DNA of 64,000 nt, from contig NC_016751.1 in assembly GCF_000255135.1 (NCBI RefSeq), positions 1,860,001 to 1,924,000 of the forward strand. Direction: 5' to 3'. Below, one piece after another: positions 25,536 to 35,248 of the stretch; the stretch's first letter is position 1; the number at the start of each line of letters is the position of its first letter. The position numbers were made by a program, and so were the translations under genes. This DNA is from Marinitoga piezophila KA3. Its GTDB lineage: Bacteria > Thermotogota > Thermotogae > Petrotogales > Petrotogaceae. The notes beneath the pieces were generated by a model. It was not told the origin of the DNA. It did no database searches and worked only from the letters and a program-made list of their open reading frames with translations.

Positions 25536-25545
25536 GTAATAAATA

Positions 25546-26454
25546 TCAATATACCTTTGATTTTTTGATCCAGTTAATAACAATAGGACTTGCAATGTAA
25601 AGTGATGAATATGTACCAACTATAACACCTATTGCAAGACCAAATGCAAATGGAGCAATTGCCTTTCCGCCCCAGAGAAGAATTGGCAATACAACAAGGA
25701 ATGTTGTAATAGATGTATTTAATGATCTAACAATAACTTCGTTTATACTAATATTAACTATTTCTTCTATATCTTTTTTACCTCTTAATTTCTTCATATT
25801 TTCTCTGATTTTATCATATACAACAATAGTATCGTTTAATGAATAACCTGCAAGTGTTAGGAATGCTGCAATGGCTGCTACATTAATTTCAATGCCGAAT
25901 AATGAATAAAAACCAAGAGTAATTATTATATCATGTGCAAGAGCAATAATAGCACCTACACCAAATGAGAATTTAAATCTTAATGTGATGTAAGCCAATA
26001 ATAATACTAAAGAAATAATAACAGCATACCATGCATATGACTTAATTTCTTCTGCAGCATAACCTGAAACATCGTTGAATTCAAGAAAATCTATTGTTAT
26101 GCCTTTTTCTTTAAATGAATTTTTCATTGTTTTTATTAAGTTTTCCTTTAATGCTGTGGAACCTGATAATGATTCTTTTAAAACAATTGAATATTGAAAT
26201 AAACTTGCATTTTCAACATTTAGGTTTTTGAGTTTTACTATCTTTGCTGTTGCATAGTTAGAATTTATATCTGTTAATACATTTCTTATTTCATCTATTT
26301 TTAATTCTTTGTCAGCTGAAATAACAAATTCTGTTCCACCGGCAAAATCAACACCGAGATTAAAACCTTTTGTAAATACAAAAATTAAACTTGCCAATAT
26401 TAATAATAGAGAGAGCGTTATAAATAGTTTTCTTTTTCCAACGAAATCAATCAT
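25546..26454 (-). CDS. secF: Protein translocase subunit SecF
   Basis: A 302-residue inner-membrane protein with six membrane segments that works with SecD, using the proton or sodium gradient to pull exported proteins through SecYEG. Motifs: FNLGVDFAGGTEFVI after TM1, the periplasmic part (about 35-125), then YAWYAVIISLVLLLAYITLRFKF and AFLTLAGYSLNDTIVVYDKIRENMK, the conserved D-x-(I/V)-V-x-(Y/F)-D-R/K-I-R-E motif. Its ATG overlaps the secD stop by one base (TAATG), so translation is coupled. Confidence 0.97.
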   Translation of the reverse strand: MIDFVGKRKLFITLSLLLILASLIFVFTKGFNLGVDFAGGTEFVISADKELKIDEIRNVLTDINSNYATAKIVKLKNLNVENASLFQYSIVLKESLSGSTALKENLIKTMKNSFKEKGITIDFLEFNDVSGYAAEEIKSYAWYAVIISLVLLLAYITLRFKFSFGVGAIIALAHDIIITLGFYSLFGIEINVAAIAAFLTLAGYSLNDTIVVYDKIRENMKKLRGKKDIEEIVNISINEVIVRSLNTSITTFLVVLPILLWGGKAIAPFAFGLAIGVIVGTYSSLYIASPIVINWIKKSKVY

Positions 26455-27863
26455 TAGTTTCCCTCCTTTACAGCCGTTTTCTGGTACTTCTTCACGTTGA
26501 TTAGATGACTTGTTGTTTCAAGAATAGACCTTGATACAACGAGGTTTGTAAACATACTACCAAGAACACCAATAATTAAAGTAATAGCAAATCCTCTTAC
26601 TGTACCAGTTGCAAAGTAGTATAATACAACACCGGCTAATACTGTGGTTAAGTTAGCATCAAATAATGTCCAGAAAGCCTTATCAAAACCAAATCTAACG
26701 GCTGTTAGAGGAGGTCTTCCGTGTCTTAATTCTTCTTTAATTCTTTCATAAATAATAACATTACCATCAACTGTTGTACCAAAAGTTAAGATAATACCAG
26801 CAAGACCAGGTAATGTAAGAATTGCGTGTGTTCCGGCTAAAACACCGAGTAATAATACAGAGTTGAATATTAAAGCAATATCTGCAACTACACCCATCCA
26901 ACCATAGAATACAATCATATAAACCATAACAACTGCAAGTCCTAATAAACCTGCTTTTACTATTGTTTCAACAACATCTTTACCCAATGTTGGTCCAGTT
27001 GTTCTTTCCTGGAATTTAACAAGATCTACAGGAAGATTTCCAGCTTTAATTAAAGCAGCAACATTTCTTGCTTCGTCAATAGTCTGAATTCCTTCAATAA
27101 CAGCAGAACTGCTTGTTATTTTCTGGTTAACAACTGGAGCAATTATAACTCTGTTATCAAGAATAATAGCCAATCTTTTTCCTACGAGATTACCTGTAAT
27201 TAATTCGAATTTTTTGCTTCCCTGTGAACTGAATTTTAAGTTAACAAGAAAACCTTTTTCTCTTGTGTTGATATCTGCATTTGCATCAACAACATCTGTT
27301 CCTGTAAATTCAAATGGTTCTTTACCAAATGTAAATATCTTCTGTACTTTATACCATGTTGTTTCATCATACATATCTCTTACATAATCATATAAAGGTT
27401 CATCTTTTCCATTTATGGTTACATATCTATTTCTTCTAATTTCAGGTTTTGCATCTGAGGTTTGAACATCAATAACTTCGGCAAAATATAATTTACCTCT
27501 ACTACCAATTAATTTTTCTGCTGTTTCTATGTCTGTAATACCGGGGATTTCCACCCTAACCCTTATTTTGTTTCCACTAACAACTTTTGAAACAACTGCT
27601 TCTGTATATCCAGCTGCATCCAATCTTTTTCTTAATACGAGGATAACGTTGTCAATAATTTCGTTAGGATCTGTTCCTTCATCCAGCTTCATATCATATT
27701 CAAGCATACTTCCGCCTTTAATATCAAGCCCGAGCTTGATATTTGAAAAATACTTTAAAATACCTTCTTCGCTGTTGTTAGTGCCTGTTGGCCAGAAAAA
27801 CATCAATAAAGCTGCTACAAAAACAAGTACTGAAACGGTTACTCTAACTTTGTGTGCTTTCAA
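26454..27863 (-). CDS. secD: Protein translocase subunit SecD
   Basis: A 469-residue partner of SecF. After TM1 comes the KLGLDIKGGSMLEYDM motif, then the periplasmic P1 head (about 60-270), and the C-terminal five-helix membrane bundle with LPGLAGIILTFGTTVDGNVIIYERIKEELR, which carries the proton-relay aspartate. The start is TTG at 27863 behind GGGGGTAG. It follows yajC by 18 bases; yajC-secD-secF is the common order. Confidence 0.97.
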   Translation of the reverse strand: MKAHKVRVTVSVLVFVAALLMFFWPTGTNNSEEGILKYFSNIKLGLDIKGGSMLEYDMKLDEGTDPNEIIDNVILVLRKRLDAAGYTEAVVSKVVSGNKIRVRVEIPGITDIETAEKLIGSRGKLYFAEVIDVQTSDAKPEIRRNRYVTINGKDEPLYDYVRDMYDETTWYKVQKIFTFGKEPFEFTGTDVVDANADINTREKGFLVNLKFSSQGSKKFELITGNLVGKRLAIILDNRVIIAPVVNQKITSSSAVIEGIQTIDEARNVAALIKAGNLPVDLVKFQERTTGPTLGKDVVETIVKAGLLGLAVVMVYMIVFYGWMGVVADIALIFNSVLLLGVLAGTHAILTLPGLAGIILTFGTTVDGNVIIYERIKEELRHGRPPLTAVRFGFDKAFWTLFDANLTTVLAGVVLYYFATGTVRGFAITLIIGVLGSMFTNLVVSRSILETTSHLINVKKYQKTAVKEGN

Positions 27864-27881
27864 GAAAATCTACCCCCTTGA

Positions 27882-28265
27882 CTATTTTTTGCTGTTTTCT
27901 TTATTATCTTCTTTGTTGGATTTTGATAAAACTGCTACTACAGAATTTTTTGTAATATCAAGTTCTGTTCTATCTGCAGTTCTAATTCTTATGAAATCGT
28001 TGTTTATGTTTACAATTTTACCAATGATACCTGATTGTGTAAGGATTTTATCATCCTTTTTTAACTTTGAGATCATTTCTTTGTGTTTCTTTTCCTGTTT
28101 TTTCTGTGGCATTATAATTAAGAAATACATTAAACCAAACATAAGTAATAATGGGAATAGTAACCCCCAAATACTTCCTGTTTGCGCTGTTGTTGCGGTT
28201 TGTGGAGCCGCAGCTGCTTCTGGTGGACCAAATAATAAAATTTCTTTTATGCTATTAAAATTCAT
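27882..28265 (-). CDS. yajC: Sec translocon accessory protein YajC
   Basis: A 127-residue single-pass membrane protein (TM about 30-50, IWGLLFPLLLMFGLMYFLIIMPQKKQEKKHKEM). The PQKKQ-K-H motif after the membrane segment and the small SH3-like cytosolic tail (DKILTQSGIIGKIVNI...DFIRIRTAD) identify it. It binds SecDF. The alanine/threonine-rich stretch before the membrane segment is unremarkable for the family. Ribosome site GGAGGTGAAG. Confidence 0.95.
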   Translation of the reverse strand: MNFNSIKEILLFGPPEAAAAPQTATTAQTGSIWGLLFPLLLMFGLMYFLIIMPQKKQEKKHKEMISKLKKDDKILTQSGIIGKIVNINNDFIRIRTADRTELDITKNSVVAVLSKSNKEDNKENSKK

Positions 28266-28411
28266 GAAAACTTCACCTCCGATATATTTTTTCTACAATA
28301 TTATAACACAGAATTATGATTTCTGAAAATTTTTGTGGTATAATTCTACCAGGATTTCTTAAAAAAATATAGAAAAATTTAATGACGAAAAAATTAAGGG
28401 GGTTGATTATT

Positions 28412-28750
28412 ATGGAACTTTTAAAAGAATTAGAAAAGGTTATTGAAAATCTCGCAGAAAAATATAAAAAGGTAAAAGAAGAAAAAGAAGCCTTAAAAAA
28501 GGAAAATGATGAATTATATGCTGAATATGAAAAATTATCAAGAGAAAGAGATGAATTGAAATCACAACTTGAAGAATTAAAAAGAAAAGAAGAAGAAACA
28601 GAAAAGTATATTCAGGAAATTAATTATAAGTTAAAGGAAATTATTGGTGATGAAGTGGAAGAGGTTGTAAATGAGGTTGTTGAAGAAACTGTTGAAAATC
28701 CTTCTGCAGAATCTCACGAAAATCAGGGATATGAAGAACAGAAATGGTAA
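28412..28750 (+). CDS. Small coiled-coil protein, possibly ZapB-like
   Basis: A 112-residue acidic protein that is one long coiled coil (about 1-80, ELEKVIENLAEKYKKVKEEK with continuing heptads) plus a short acidic C-terminal tail. I chose ATG at 28412 as AAGGGGGTTG precedes it. The gene directly downstream encodes a ZapA-like protein, so a role at the division ring like ZapB is possible, but long coiled coils resemble one another and no diagnostic motif is seen. TATAAT at 28339-28344 is a likely -10 element. First gene of a run through murI to lysS. Confidence 0.5.
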   Translation: MELLKELEKVIENLAEKYKKVKEEKEALKKENDELYAEYEKLSRERDELKSQLEELKRKEEETEKYIQEINYKLKEIIGDEVEEVVNEVVEETVENPSAESHENQGYEEQKW

Positions 28751-28770
28751 AATTTTAGGCGGTGACATTT

Positions 28771-29040
28771 GTGGGAGATAAGAGGCTGAAAAAAATACAT
28801 TTTGATTTCCTTGGACAAACATATGAATTTCTTACTGATGAACCGGAAGAAATTGTAAATGAAATTCTTGATAATATAAAAAAAGATGTTGAAAATATAT
28901 ACAGTCAAGCAAGCAATATGGAGCCTGTGCACATATTGCTTTACCTGCTATTAAATGAGCATCTTGAAAAGATAGAATTAAAGAAAGGATTAAAAAAATT
29001 AATTTCCAAAGCCTCTGATGTCTCCCGCAAAAAGGAATAA
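28771..29040 (+). CDS. zapA: ZapA-family cell division protein
   Basis: About 89 residues. The N-terminal half shows the ZapA pattern of a short beta hairpin and acidic helix (KIHFDFLGQTYEFLTDEPEEIVNEILDNI), followed by a dimerising helix with a hydrophobic face (VHILLYLLLNEHLEKI). ZapA crosslinks FtsZ filaments at midcell. GTG at 28771 is taken as start behind AGGCGGTGAC; another GTG three codons upstream is possible. It lies between the coiled-coil gene and murI, fitting a division and wall cluster. Confidence 0.7.
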   Translation: MGDKRLKKIHFDFLGQTYEFLTDEPEEIVNEILDNIKKDVENIYSQASNMEPVHILLYLLLNEHLEKIELKKGLKKLISKASDVSRKKE

Positions 29041-29053
29041 TGGGGTGTAAACA

Positions 29054-29833
29054 ATGAAAATAGGTTTTTTTGATTCTGGAATAGGCGGATTAACCGTATT
29101 AAAAAAGGTGGTCGGGAATTTTGGAGGCCACCAGTATTTTTATTTTGGAGATACATTAAATGTTCCTTATGGTTCAAAACCTGTAAATAAAATAATATCT
29201 GTATTAGAGGAGTTGTTTGAATTCTACGATTCAAACAACCTGGATATTGTTATTGCTGCATGTAATACATCGGATTCTTTAATCACTCGTGGATATATGA
29301 ATATGAATAAATATAATTTTAAGTATATTAGCATATTAAAAAATGCAGTAAGGTCAATTAAAAAAAATGATGAAGTTTTATTGCTGGCAACTGAAAATAC
29401 TATTAATACGGGAACATATAGAGAATTAATATTGTCAAAAGATGTAAAAAAGCTTAAAGAGATTCCATGTCCTTTATTTGTACCATTAATAGAAGAAGGG
29501 ATCTGGCATGGACCCATAGCAGAGTCTATAGTAAATTTTTATTTGAAAAATCAAAAAAAATTTAGTAAAATTTTGTTAGGATGTACCCATTATCCAATAT
29601 TGGAAAAACACATAAAAAAAGCAGTAATAGGAGAAATAATTGACCCAGCTGATTATATAGTTGATTATGTAAGAAATGATATTCCGTATTTTAATGATAT
29701 ACCGCAAATTACTTTTTATGTTTCGGGATATATTAATAAATTTAAATACAATGTTGAAAGAATTTTAGGGAAGAATAATTATAAAATTTCATATATTCAT
29801 AAAGTTTTTGGGGAGATGGGGGTGAAAATATGA
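29054..29833 (+). CDS. murI: Glutamate racemase
   Basis: A 259-residue cytosolic enzyme that makes D-glutamate for peptidoglycan. It has the DSGIGGLTVLKKV start with catalytic region aspartate, AACNTSDS holding the first catalytic cysteine, and LGCTHYPIL with the second. The acidic DTLNVPYGSKP segment matches the family. The usual ACNTAS reads ACNTSD here, a mild deviation. Its stop overlaps the rapZ start by four bases. Confidence 0.95.
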   Translation: MKIGFFDSGIGGLTVLKKVVGNFGGHQYFYFGDTLNVPYGSKPVNKIISVLEELFEFYDSNNLDIVIAACNTSDSLITRGYMNMNKYNFKYISILKNAVRSIKKNDEVLLLATENTINTGTYRELILSKDVKKLKEIPCPLFVPLIEEGIWHGPIAESIVNFYLKNQKKFSKILLGCTHYPILEKHIKKAVIGEIIDPADYIVDYVRNDIPYFNDIPQITFYVSGYINKFKYNVERILGKNNYKISYIHKVFGEMGVKI

Positions 29834-30699
29834 AACAGAGAAATGTATTGTTGATTACCGGTTTGTCCGGGGCAGGCAAAACAACTATTTTAAAGATACT
29901 TGAAGATATAAAATTCTATACAGTTGATAATGTTCCACCACATCTAATTGAAGAATTTATGAACATGATTTTGGGAAGTACCGATATAGAAAATATAGCT
30001 TTTGTTAGTGATATTCGCTGGAATGCACCTGATGAATTGAAAAAAGCAGTATTAAAGCTTCAAAAGAAAAAAAATAAAAATATAGATTTCAGGGTAATTT
30101 TTCTTGATTCATCACCTGAAACAATAAAAATAAGATTTAAAAAATCAAGAAGGAAGCATCCTTTGCAGGATTTACAACCATCACTTGAAAAAGCAATAGA
30201 AAAAGAAATTGAATTAATGACACCAATAAAGGAAATTTCTGATATTATTATAGATACTACCAATCTTGAACCCAAAGATTTTAGAGAAAAGGTTCTTGAA
30301 TTAATAGAGCAAAAGAAACAGAAATATTCCACAGCTGTAAAGATAATAAGTTTTGGTTTTAAATATGGAGTTCCAAATGATCTGGATTATTTATTTGATG
30401 TTAGATTTTTATCGAATCCGTATTATATAAAAGAATTGTATGTTTTAACCGGGAAGGATAAGGAAATACAGGAGTTTCTGGAACATTTCCCAGAAACCAA
30501 TGAAACTTTTGAAAAAATATTTGATTTTATTTCAAAGGTTCAGGAATGGTATTCTTCAACTGGACGTGTTTCAATTAATGTTGGAATAGCATGTACAGGT
30601 GGAAAACATCGTTCTGTATATATTGCAGAAAGATTATACTCAGCATTAATTAAAAAAGGTGTAAAAGCTTCTATTGAACATAGAGATATTAATAGGTGA
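29830..30699 (+). CDS. rapZ: RNase adapter / nucleotide-binding protein RapZ (YvcJ)
   Basis: A 289-residue P-loop protein with GLSGAGKTT near residue 10, the RPLxx-like KHPLQD segment in the kinase half and the C-terminal sugar-binding half ending VSINVGIACTGGKHRSVYIAERL. In enteric bacteria RapZ directs RNase E cleavage of a small RNA controlling GlmS; in Bacillus the homologue is a GTPase linked to competence. Here an RNase G/E gene is in the window, but functional linkage is untested. Overlaps murI by four bases and is followed by whiA. Confidence 0.95.
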   Translation: MKQRNVLLITGLSGAGKTTILKILEDIKFYTVDNVPPHLIEEFMNMILGSTDIENIAFVSDIRWNAPDELKKAVLKLQKKKNKNIDFRVIFLDSSPETIKIRFKKSRRKHPLQDLQPSLEKAIEKEIELMTPIKEISDIIIDTTNLEPKDFREKVLELIEQKKQKYSTAVKIISFGFKYGVPNDLDYLFDVRFLSNPYYIKELYVLTGKDKEIQEFLEHFPETNETFEKIFDFISKVQEWYSSTGRVSINVGIACTGGKHRSVYIAERLYSALIKKGVKASIEHRDINR

Positions 30700-30704
30700 T
30701 AAAA

Positions 30705-31625
30705 ATGTCTGTTTTTTCTGAAGAGGTAAAAATGGAATTGATAATGTCGAAAATAGAATATCCTGAAGTTGAATTATATGGATTTATAAAAGGAAAAGGA
30801 AGTTTTGTTATTGAGGAAAATAACAGATATTTAAAAATATCAATTTCTTCAATGAATACTTTAAAAAGATTATATAAAATTTCCAAAGAAATATTTGGTG
30901 AATGGATAACAACTTATATAAAGAATGAAAAACGCTTACATATTGGACGAATGGGGGAATTGATTTTTAATTTGATGCATGCTAAAATGATTTTTGAAGA
31001 AAAGGGGATAGATTTATTTTCAGATAAAGTGCCTGAATATATATCAGATGATCCATATATTTTTGGTATATTTTTAAAGGGATTATTTTTAAGTTGTGGT
31101 TCGGTTTCCATTACAAAAAATTATCATCTTGAGTTTTATTCAGATTTTTCTGAGGAGTTTGCGCAAATTATAATAGAAAATTTACAAAATCTTATTGGAA
31201 TCAAAGCCAATTATATAACAAAAAATAATAAAATAAAGATATACGTGAAATCGTCTAAGGATATATTGAATACACTTGAATTACTTGGAGCCCACAAATC
31301 AGTGGAAAAGATATCAAATACAATAAAAGTTCGCGAATTAAAAAGCAATGTCTCGCGAACCTTTAACTTTATTTCAGCAAATGCGACAAAAACAGCAGAA
31401 AGCGCTTCTAAACAGATTGAAGATATAGAAATAATAGCTGAAAAGATGGGGCTGGAAAATCTTCCTGATGATTTAAGAGAAATAGCTCTTTATAGATTGG
31501 ATAATGAAAGCGAAAGTTTAAGTGAAATGGCAGAAAGTTTGAACATTTCAAAATCTACGCTTTATTATAAAATGAAGAAAATATCAAAAATTGCTTCGAA
31601 AATAAAAAGGGGTGAAATAGAATGA
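30705..31625 (+). CDS. whiA: WhiA-family DNA-binding protein
   Basis: A 306-residue protein combining a LAGLIDADG-like N-terminal fold without nuclease residues (about 1-200, SVFSEEVKMELIM, GFIKGKGSFVI, GIFLKGLFLSCGSVSI) and a C-terminal helix-turn-helix (ALYRLDNESESLSEMAESLNISKSTLYYKMKKI). WhiA regulates sporulation or cell division and chromosome segregation in Gram-positive bacteria. I begin at ATG 30705 (MSVFSEEV), with TAGGTGAT before it. The usual partner yvcK is not between rapZ and whiA here. Confidence 0.95.
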   Translation: MSVFSEEVKMELIMSKIEYPEVELYGFIKGKGSFVIEENNRYLKISISSMNTLKRLYKISKEIFGEWITTYIKNEKRLHIGRMGELIFNLMHAKMIFEEKGIDLFSDKVPEYISDDPYIFGIFLKGLFLSCGSVSITKNYHLEFYSDFSEEFAQIIIENLQNLIGIKANYITKNNKIKIYVKSSKDILNTLELLGAHKSVEKISNTIKVRELKSNVSRTFNFISANATKTAESASKQIEDIEIIAEKMGLENLPDDLREIALYRLDNESESLSEMAESLNISKSTLYYKMKKISKIASKIKRGEIE

Positions 31626-32086
31626 AATGCCCTTACTGTGGACATGATGAAACAAGAGTGCTTGATTCCAGAACAATTGCAGATGGAACTGTTACAAGAA
31701 GGCGTAGAGAATGTTTAAAATGTAATAGTAGATTTACCACATATGAACGATATGAAATGCATAAGGTTTTTGTTATAAAGAAAAATGGAGAAAGAGAATT
31801 GTTTGATAGACAGAAAATTTTAGATGGATTAATCAAAGCATGTCATAAACGTTCAATAAGTTATGAACAATTGGAAAATGTTGCAGGTCAGATAGAAGAA
31901 GAAATTAGAAAGATGGGAACTTCTGAGATAGAAAGCGCTAAAATAGGAGATCTTGTGATGAAAAGGTTAAAAGAATTGGATCATGTTGCATATGTAAGAT
32001 TTGCATCGGTATATAAGGAATTTGGAGATTTAGATCATTTCGTTAAAATAATCAATGATTTAAGAAAAAAAGAAGAAAATAATTAA
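31622..32086 (+). CDS. nrdR: Transcriptional repressor NrdR
   Basis: A 154-residue repressor of ribonucleotide reductase genes that senses dATP/ATP. It has an N-terminal zinc ribbon (MKCPYCGHDETRVLDSR...CLKCNSRFTTYERYE) and an ATP-cone domain (VIKKNGERELFDRQKILDGLIKAC). It overlaps whiA by four bases. No nrd genes lie in the window. Confidence 0.97.
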   Translation: MKCPYCGHDETRVLDSRTIADGTVTRRRRECLKCNSRFTTYERYEMHKVFVIKKNGERELFDRQKILDGLIKACHKRSISYEQLENVAGQIEEEIRKMGTSEIESAKIGDLVMKRLKELDHVAYVRFASVYKEFGDLDHFVKIINDLRKKEENN

Positions 32087-32102
32087 TTAAGGAGGTTCAA
32101 AT

Positions 32103-32603
32103 ATGGTTCCAGGAGAAAAAATACAATTAACCAGAGAAGGTTATGAAAGTCTTGTTAAAGAAAAAGAAGAGTTGAAAAATAAATTGATGACAGAAATTGC
32201 AGAAAGAATTAAAGAAGCAAGGGAATTGGGAGACCTTTCAGAAAATAGTGAATATGAAGAAGCAAAGAATGAACAGGGTAAAATAGATTCAAGAATTAAA
32301 GAAATTGATTATATACTTGAAAATGCTGAAATAATTGATGAGTCAGAAAGTAACACTGAAGAGATAAATCTTGGGAATACTGTTATAGTTAGAGATTTAT
32401 CAAAGAATATAGAAGAAACATATAAAATAGTTAATTCTCAGGAAGCAGATATTTTTTCAGAACCAAAAAAGATCAGTTCAGATTCACCATTAGGTAAGGC
32501 ATTGTTGAAAAAGAGGATAGGAGATAAGGTAAAGTTCAAAACTCCATCTAATAAGATAAAGGAACTTGAAATTATTGCTATATTGAAATATGGAGGTGCT
32601 TGA
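32103..32603 (+). CDS. greA: Transcription elongation factor GreA
   Basis: A 166-residue factor that enters the RNA polymerase secondary channel and triggers cleavage of backtracked RNA. The N-terminal coiled coil carries the acidic tip ([19 protein letters not shown]) and the C-terminal FKBP-like domain follows ([33 protein letters not shown]). Strong AAGGAGG before the ATG. The stop codon is one base before the lysS start. Confidence 0.97.
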   Translation: MVPGEKIQLTREGYESLVKEKEELKNKLMTEIAERIKEARELGDLSENSEYEEAKNEQGKIDSRIKEIDYILENAEIIDESESNTEEINLGNTVIVRDLSKNIEETYKIVNSQEADIFSEPKKISSDSPLGKALLKKRIGDKVKFKTPSNKIKELEIIAILKYGGA

Positions 32604-32604
32604 T

Positions 32605-34104
32605 TTGAGCGACGTAAGAAAACAGAGATTAGAATTAATTGAAGAAATTAGAAAAGAAGGGAAGAATCCTTACCCTTACAGATTCGATAAAGAAATGAAA
32701 GTTGAAGAAATTAAAGAAAAGTATGGAAATATTGAATCTGGTGAATTAAAAGAAGAGGAAGTTTTTAAATTTGCCGGAAGAGTAATGTCAATTAGAAAAC
32801 ACGGTAAATCAGCATTTTTGGTTTTAAAAGACGATACAGGAAGAATTCAGGCGTATATTAGAAAAGATAAAGTTGGAGAAGAAAAATTCAATGAATTTAA
32901 GAAATATATGGATATTGGAGATTGGGTTGGAGTAGAAGGATTCCCATTTAAAACTCATACAGGTGAGTTAACAATACTTGTTCTTGATTTTGAAATTTTA
33001 TCAAAAGCATTAAGACCATTACCGGAAAAATGGCATGGTTTAAAGGATAGAGAAGTTAGATATAGACAGAGATATGTAGATATGATAGCAAATGATGAAA
33101 GTTTAAAAACTTTTGTTACAAGATTCAAAGCAATTAGATATATCAGGGAATTTTTATATTCAAAAGGATTTACAGAAGTAGAGACACCAACATTACACCC
33201 AATACTTGGTGGTGCAAATGCAAGACCATTTGTAACACATTTAAATGTTTATGATGTTGATATGTATTTGAGAATTGCTCCAGAATTATATTTAAAGAGA
33301 TTAGTAGTGGGTGGAATGGAAAAAATATTTGAAATTGGTAAGAATTTCAGAAATGAGGGTGTTTCATATAAACACAATCCAGAATTTACAATGATGGAAT
33401 TATATCAGGCTTATGCTGATTATACAGATATGATGAGAATAACAGAAGAAGTATTATCATATGTTGTTGAAAAAATACACGGAACAACAAAAATTGTGTA
33501 TGATGGTGTAGAGATTGATTTTAAACCTCCGTTTAAAAGAGTAAAAATGAGAGATTTTATAAAAGAACATCTTGGTGTTGATATATTAGAAGATCCAGAT
33601 GAAAAGTTGTCTCAGGTATTAAAGGATCATGGAGTGGAAGTGGAATTTGAAGATAAAGCACATTATATAGATGAATTATGGTCATTGGTAGAGGATAAAA
33701 TTGTACAACCAACATTTGTTTTAGAACATCCTGTTGAAATTTCACCTCTTGCAAAAAGACATAGGGAAGATCCAAGGGTTACAGAAAGATTTGAATTAAT
33801 AATATATGGAAGAGAACTTGCAAATGCATTTAGTGAATTAAATGATCCAGTTGATCAGCTTCAGAGATTTAAAAAACAGGTTGAAATGAAGGAAAAAGGT
33901 GATGAAGAAGCACAAATGATGGATCTTGATTTCATTAGAGCGCTTGAATATGGATTACCTCCAACAGGTGGATTGGGAATAGGTATAGACAGATTTATTA
34001 TGTTCTTAACAGGTGCTGAAACAATCAGGGATGTTATCCCGTATCCAATTGTTAGACCAATGAAATTTGAAGATGAAGAAAAATTAATGGAATCCGACGA
34101 ATAA
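32605..34104 (+). CDS. lysS: Lysine-tRNA ligase, class II
   Basis: A 499-residue synthetase. N-terminal OB-fold anticodon domain (about 55-145, [24 protein letters not shown]), class II core with motif 2 ([25 protein letters not shown]) and motif 3 ([15 protein letters not shown]). TTG at 32605 is the most likely start: GGAGGTG sits six bases before it and overlaps the greA end, and the resulting [15 protein letters not shown] fits family N-termini. Last gene of the run starting at 28412. Confidence 0.97.
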   Translation: MSDVRKQRLELIEEIRKEGKNPYPYRFDKEMKVEEIKEKYGNIESGELKEEEVFKFAGRVMSIRKHGKSAFLVLKDDTGRIQAYIRKDKVGEEKFNEFKKYMDIGDWVGVEGFPFKTHTGELTILVLDFEILSKALRPLPEKWHGLKDREVRYRQRYVDMIANDESLKTFVTRFKAIRYIREFLYSKGFTEVETPTLHPILGGANARPFVTHLNVYDVDMYLRIAPELYLKRLVVGGMEKIFEIGKNFRNEGVSYKHNPEFTMMELYQAYADYTDMMRITEEVLSYVVEKIHGTTKIVYDGVEIDFKPPFKRVKMRDFIKEHLGVDILEDPDEKLSQVLKDHGVEVEFEDKAHYIDELWSLVEDKIVQPTFVLEHPVEISPLAKRHREDPRVTERFELIIYGRELANAFSELNDPVDQLQRFKKQVEMKEKGDEEAQMMDLDFIRALEYGLPPTGGLGIGIDRFIMFLTGAETIRDVIPYPIVRPMKFEDEEKLMESDE

Positions 34105-34210
34105 AATTAACTTTATTTAAATATTAATTTCATCTTTTTGTATATAATATATACGGTATAATTTTCAAAAAATAATAAAATAAAATAACATAAACAGGAG
34201 GCTGATGAAA

Positions 34211-34405
34211 ATGGCAAGAGTATGTGAAGTGTGTGGAAAAAGACCAACAGCTGGAAACTATGTTGCTCATTCAAAGGTAACCACAAGAAGATGGTGGAAA
34301 CCAAATATTCAAAAGGTTAAAGTTGTTTTAGAAGATGGAACAATTAAGAGAATGAATGTATGTACAAGTTGTTTAAAGGCTGGTAAAGTAAAAAGAGCAA
34401 TATAA
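34211..34405 (+). CDS. rpmB: Large ribosomal subunit protein bL28
   Basis: A 64-residue ribosomal protein. It begins MARVCEVCGKRPTAGNYVAHS and has a second CTSC pair, giving four zinc-binding cysteines as in the C+ paralogue. I take ATG 34211 rather than 34205 because it gives the family N-terminus and nine bases to GGAGG. Two TATAAT-like elements lie at about 34145-34163. Own terminator downstream. Confidence 0.96.
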   Translation: MARVCEVCGKRPTAGNYVAHSKVTTRRWWKPNIQKVKVVLEDGTIKRMNVCTSCLKAGKVKRAI

Positions 34406-34416
34406 CAAAAATAATA

Positions 34417-34440
34417 ATGCCCCTTTTGGGGCATTTTTTT
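34417..34440 (+). terminator. Terminator after rpmB
   Basis: ATGCCCC and GGGGCAT with a TTTT loop, followed by seven T. Confidence 0.92.
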
Positions 34441-34574
34441 ATTAAATATATAGATTAAAATCTACGATTAATAAAAGGATAGAGTATGATTTAAATAGAA
34501 AAATATATTAGTATGTATAATTGGAGAACTATGATTAACATTAAAATGATATAATTACAAAAAGGCGGGATAGA

Positions 34575-35246
34575 ATGACTTACAACGAAAATGTATTTAT
34601 CGAAAAAGTTAATCTAAGAAAATTACTGTATCCTGGGGATTTAATAGATGTTGAATTTCCCGAACAACATATTGTAGCAAATAGCAGAATACTTGATATG
34701 AGTTTTCAGAAAAGGATCGCAGTAATACTTCCACCTTATCATAAAAATCGAAAGATAGAAACATATAGCAGGGAAAAAATAATAATTAGATTTTATGATT
34801 TTTCAGCGAGTGTTGTATTTAAATCTCATATTTTAAAAAATAGTATGGAAGGTATTATTATCTATCTTCCACGTATTGCGTATAGAATTCAAAAAAGAAT
34901 GTTTTTTAGAGTTTCCATAATAAGAGAGGGGATATTACTTGATGAAGAAAATAATAAAAAAATTAGATTTGAGACAAGGGATTTTAGTGCTGGTGGAATG
35001 CAAATTATAACAAAAAGTACGCTGGAAAAAGATAAAAGATATATATTAAAAAACCTGACAATAACAGATGATTTAATACTAGAGGATATTGAAACGATGG
35101 TTGTTAGAAGTTTAGGGCAGAATTTATATAAAGAAAATATATATGGAATGAAATTTTTAAATGTTAATTATAAACTGGAGAAGAAAATAGTAAGATTTGC
35201 TAATTTATATTCGATAAAAGCAAGACATGGTGCTGTGGGGGAATAA
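34575..35246 (+). CDS. PilZ-domain protein (YcgR-like), probable c-di-GMP receptor
   Basis: A 223-residue cytosolic protein with an N-terminal YcgR-like beta domain (about 1-100) and a C-terminal PilZ barrel. The c-di-GMP-binding motifs are present: RIQKRMFFRV (Q-x-R-x-x-x-R) near residue 105-115 and DFSAGGM (D-x-S-x-x-G) further on. YcgR relatives brake flagella or control polysaccharide export. It is the first gene of the Pel cluster, three bases before pelD, so c-di-GMP control of Pel synthesis is the natural inference; flagellar braking is the alternative. TATAAT at 34550-34555 may be the operon -10. Confidence 0.85.
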   Translation: MTYNENVFIEKVNLRKLLYPGDLIDVEFPEQHIVANSRILDMSFQKRIAVILPPYHKNRKIETYSREKIIIRFYDFSASVVFKSHILKNSMEGIIIYLPRIAYRIQKRMFFRVSIIREGILLDEENNKKIRFETRDFSAGGMQIITKSTLEKDKRYILKNLTITDDLILEDIETMVVRSLGQNLYKENIYGMKFLNVNYKLEKKIVRFANLYSIKARHGAVGE

Positions 35247-35248
35247 TA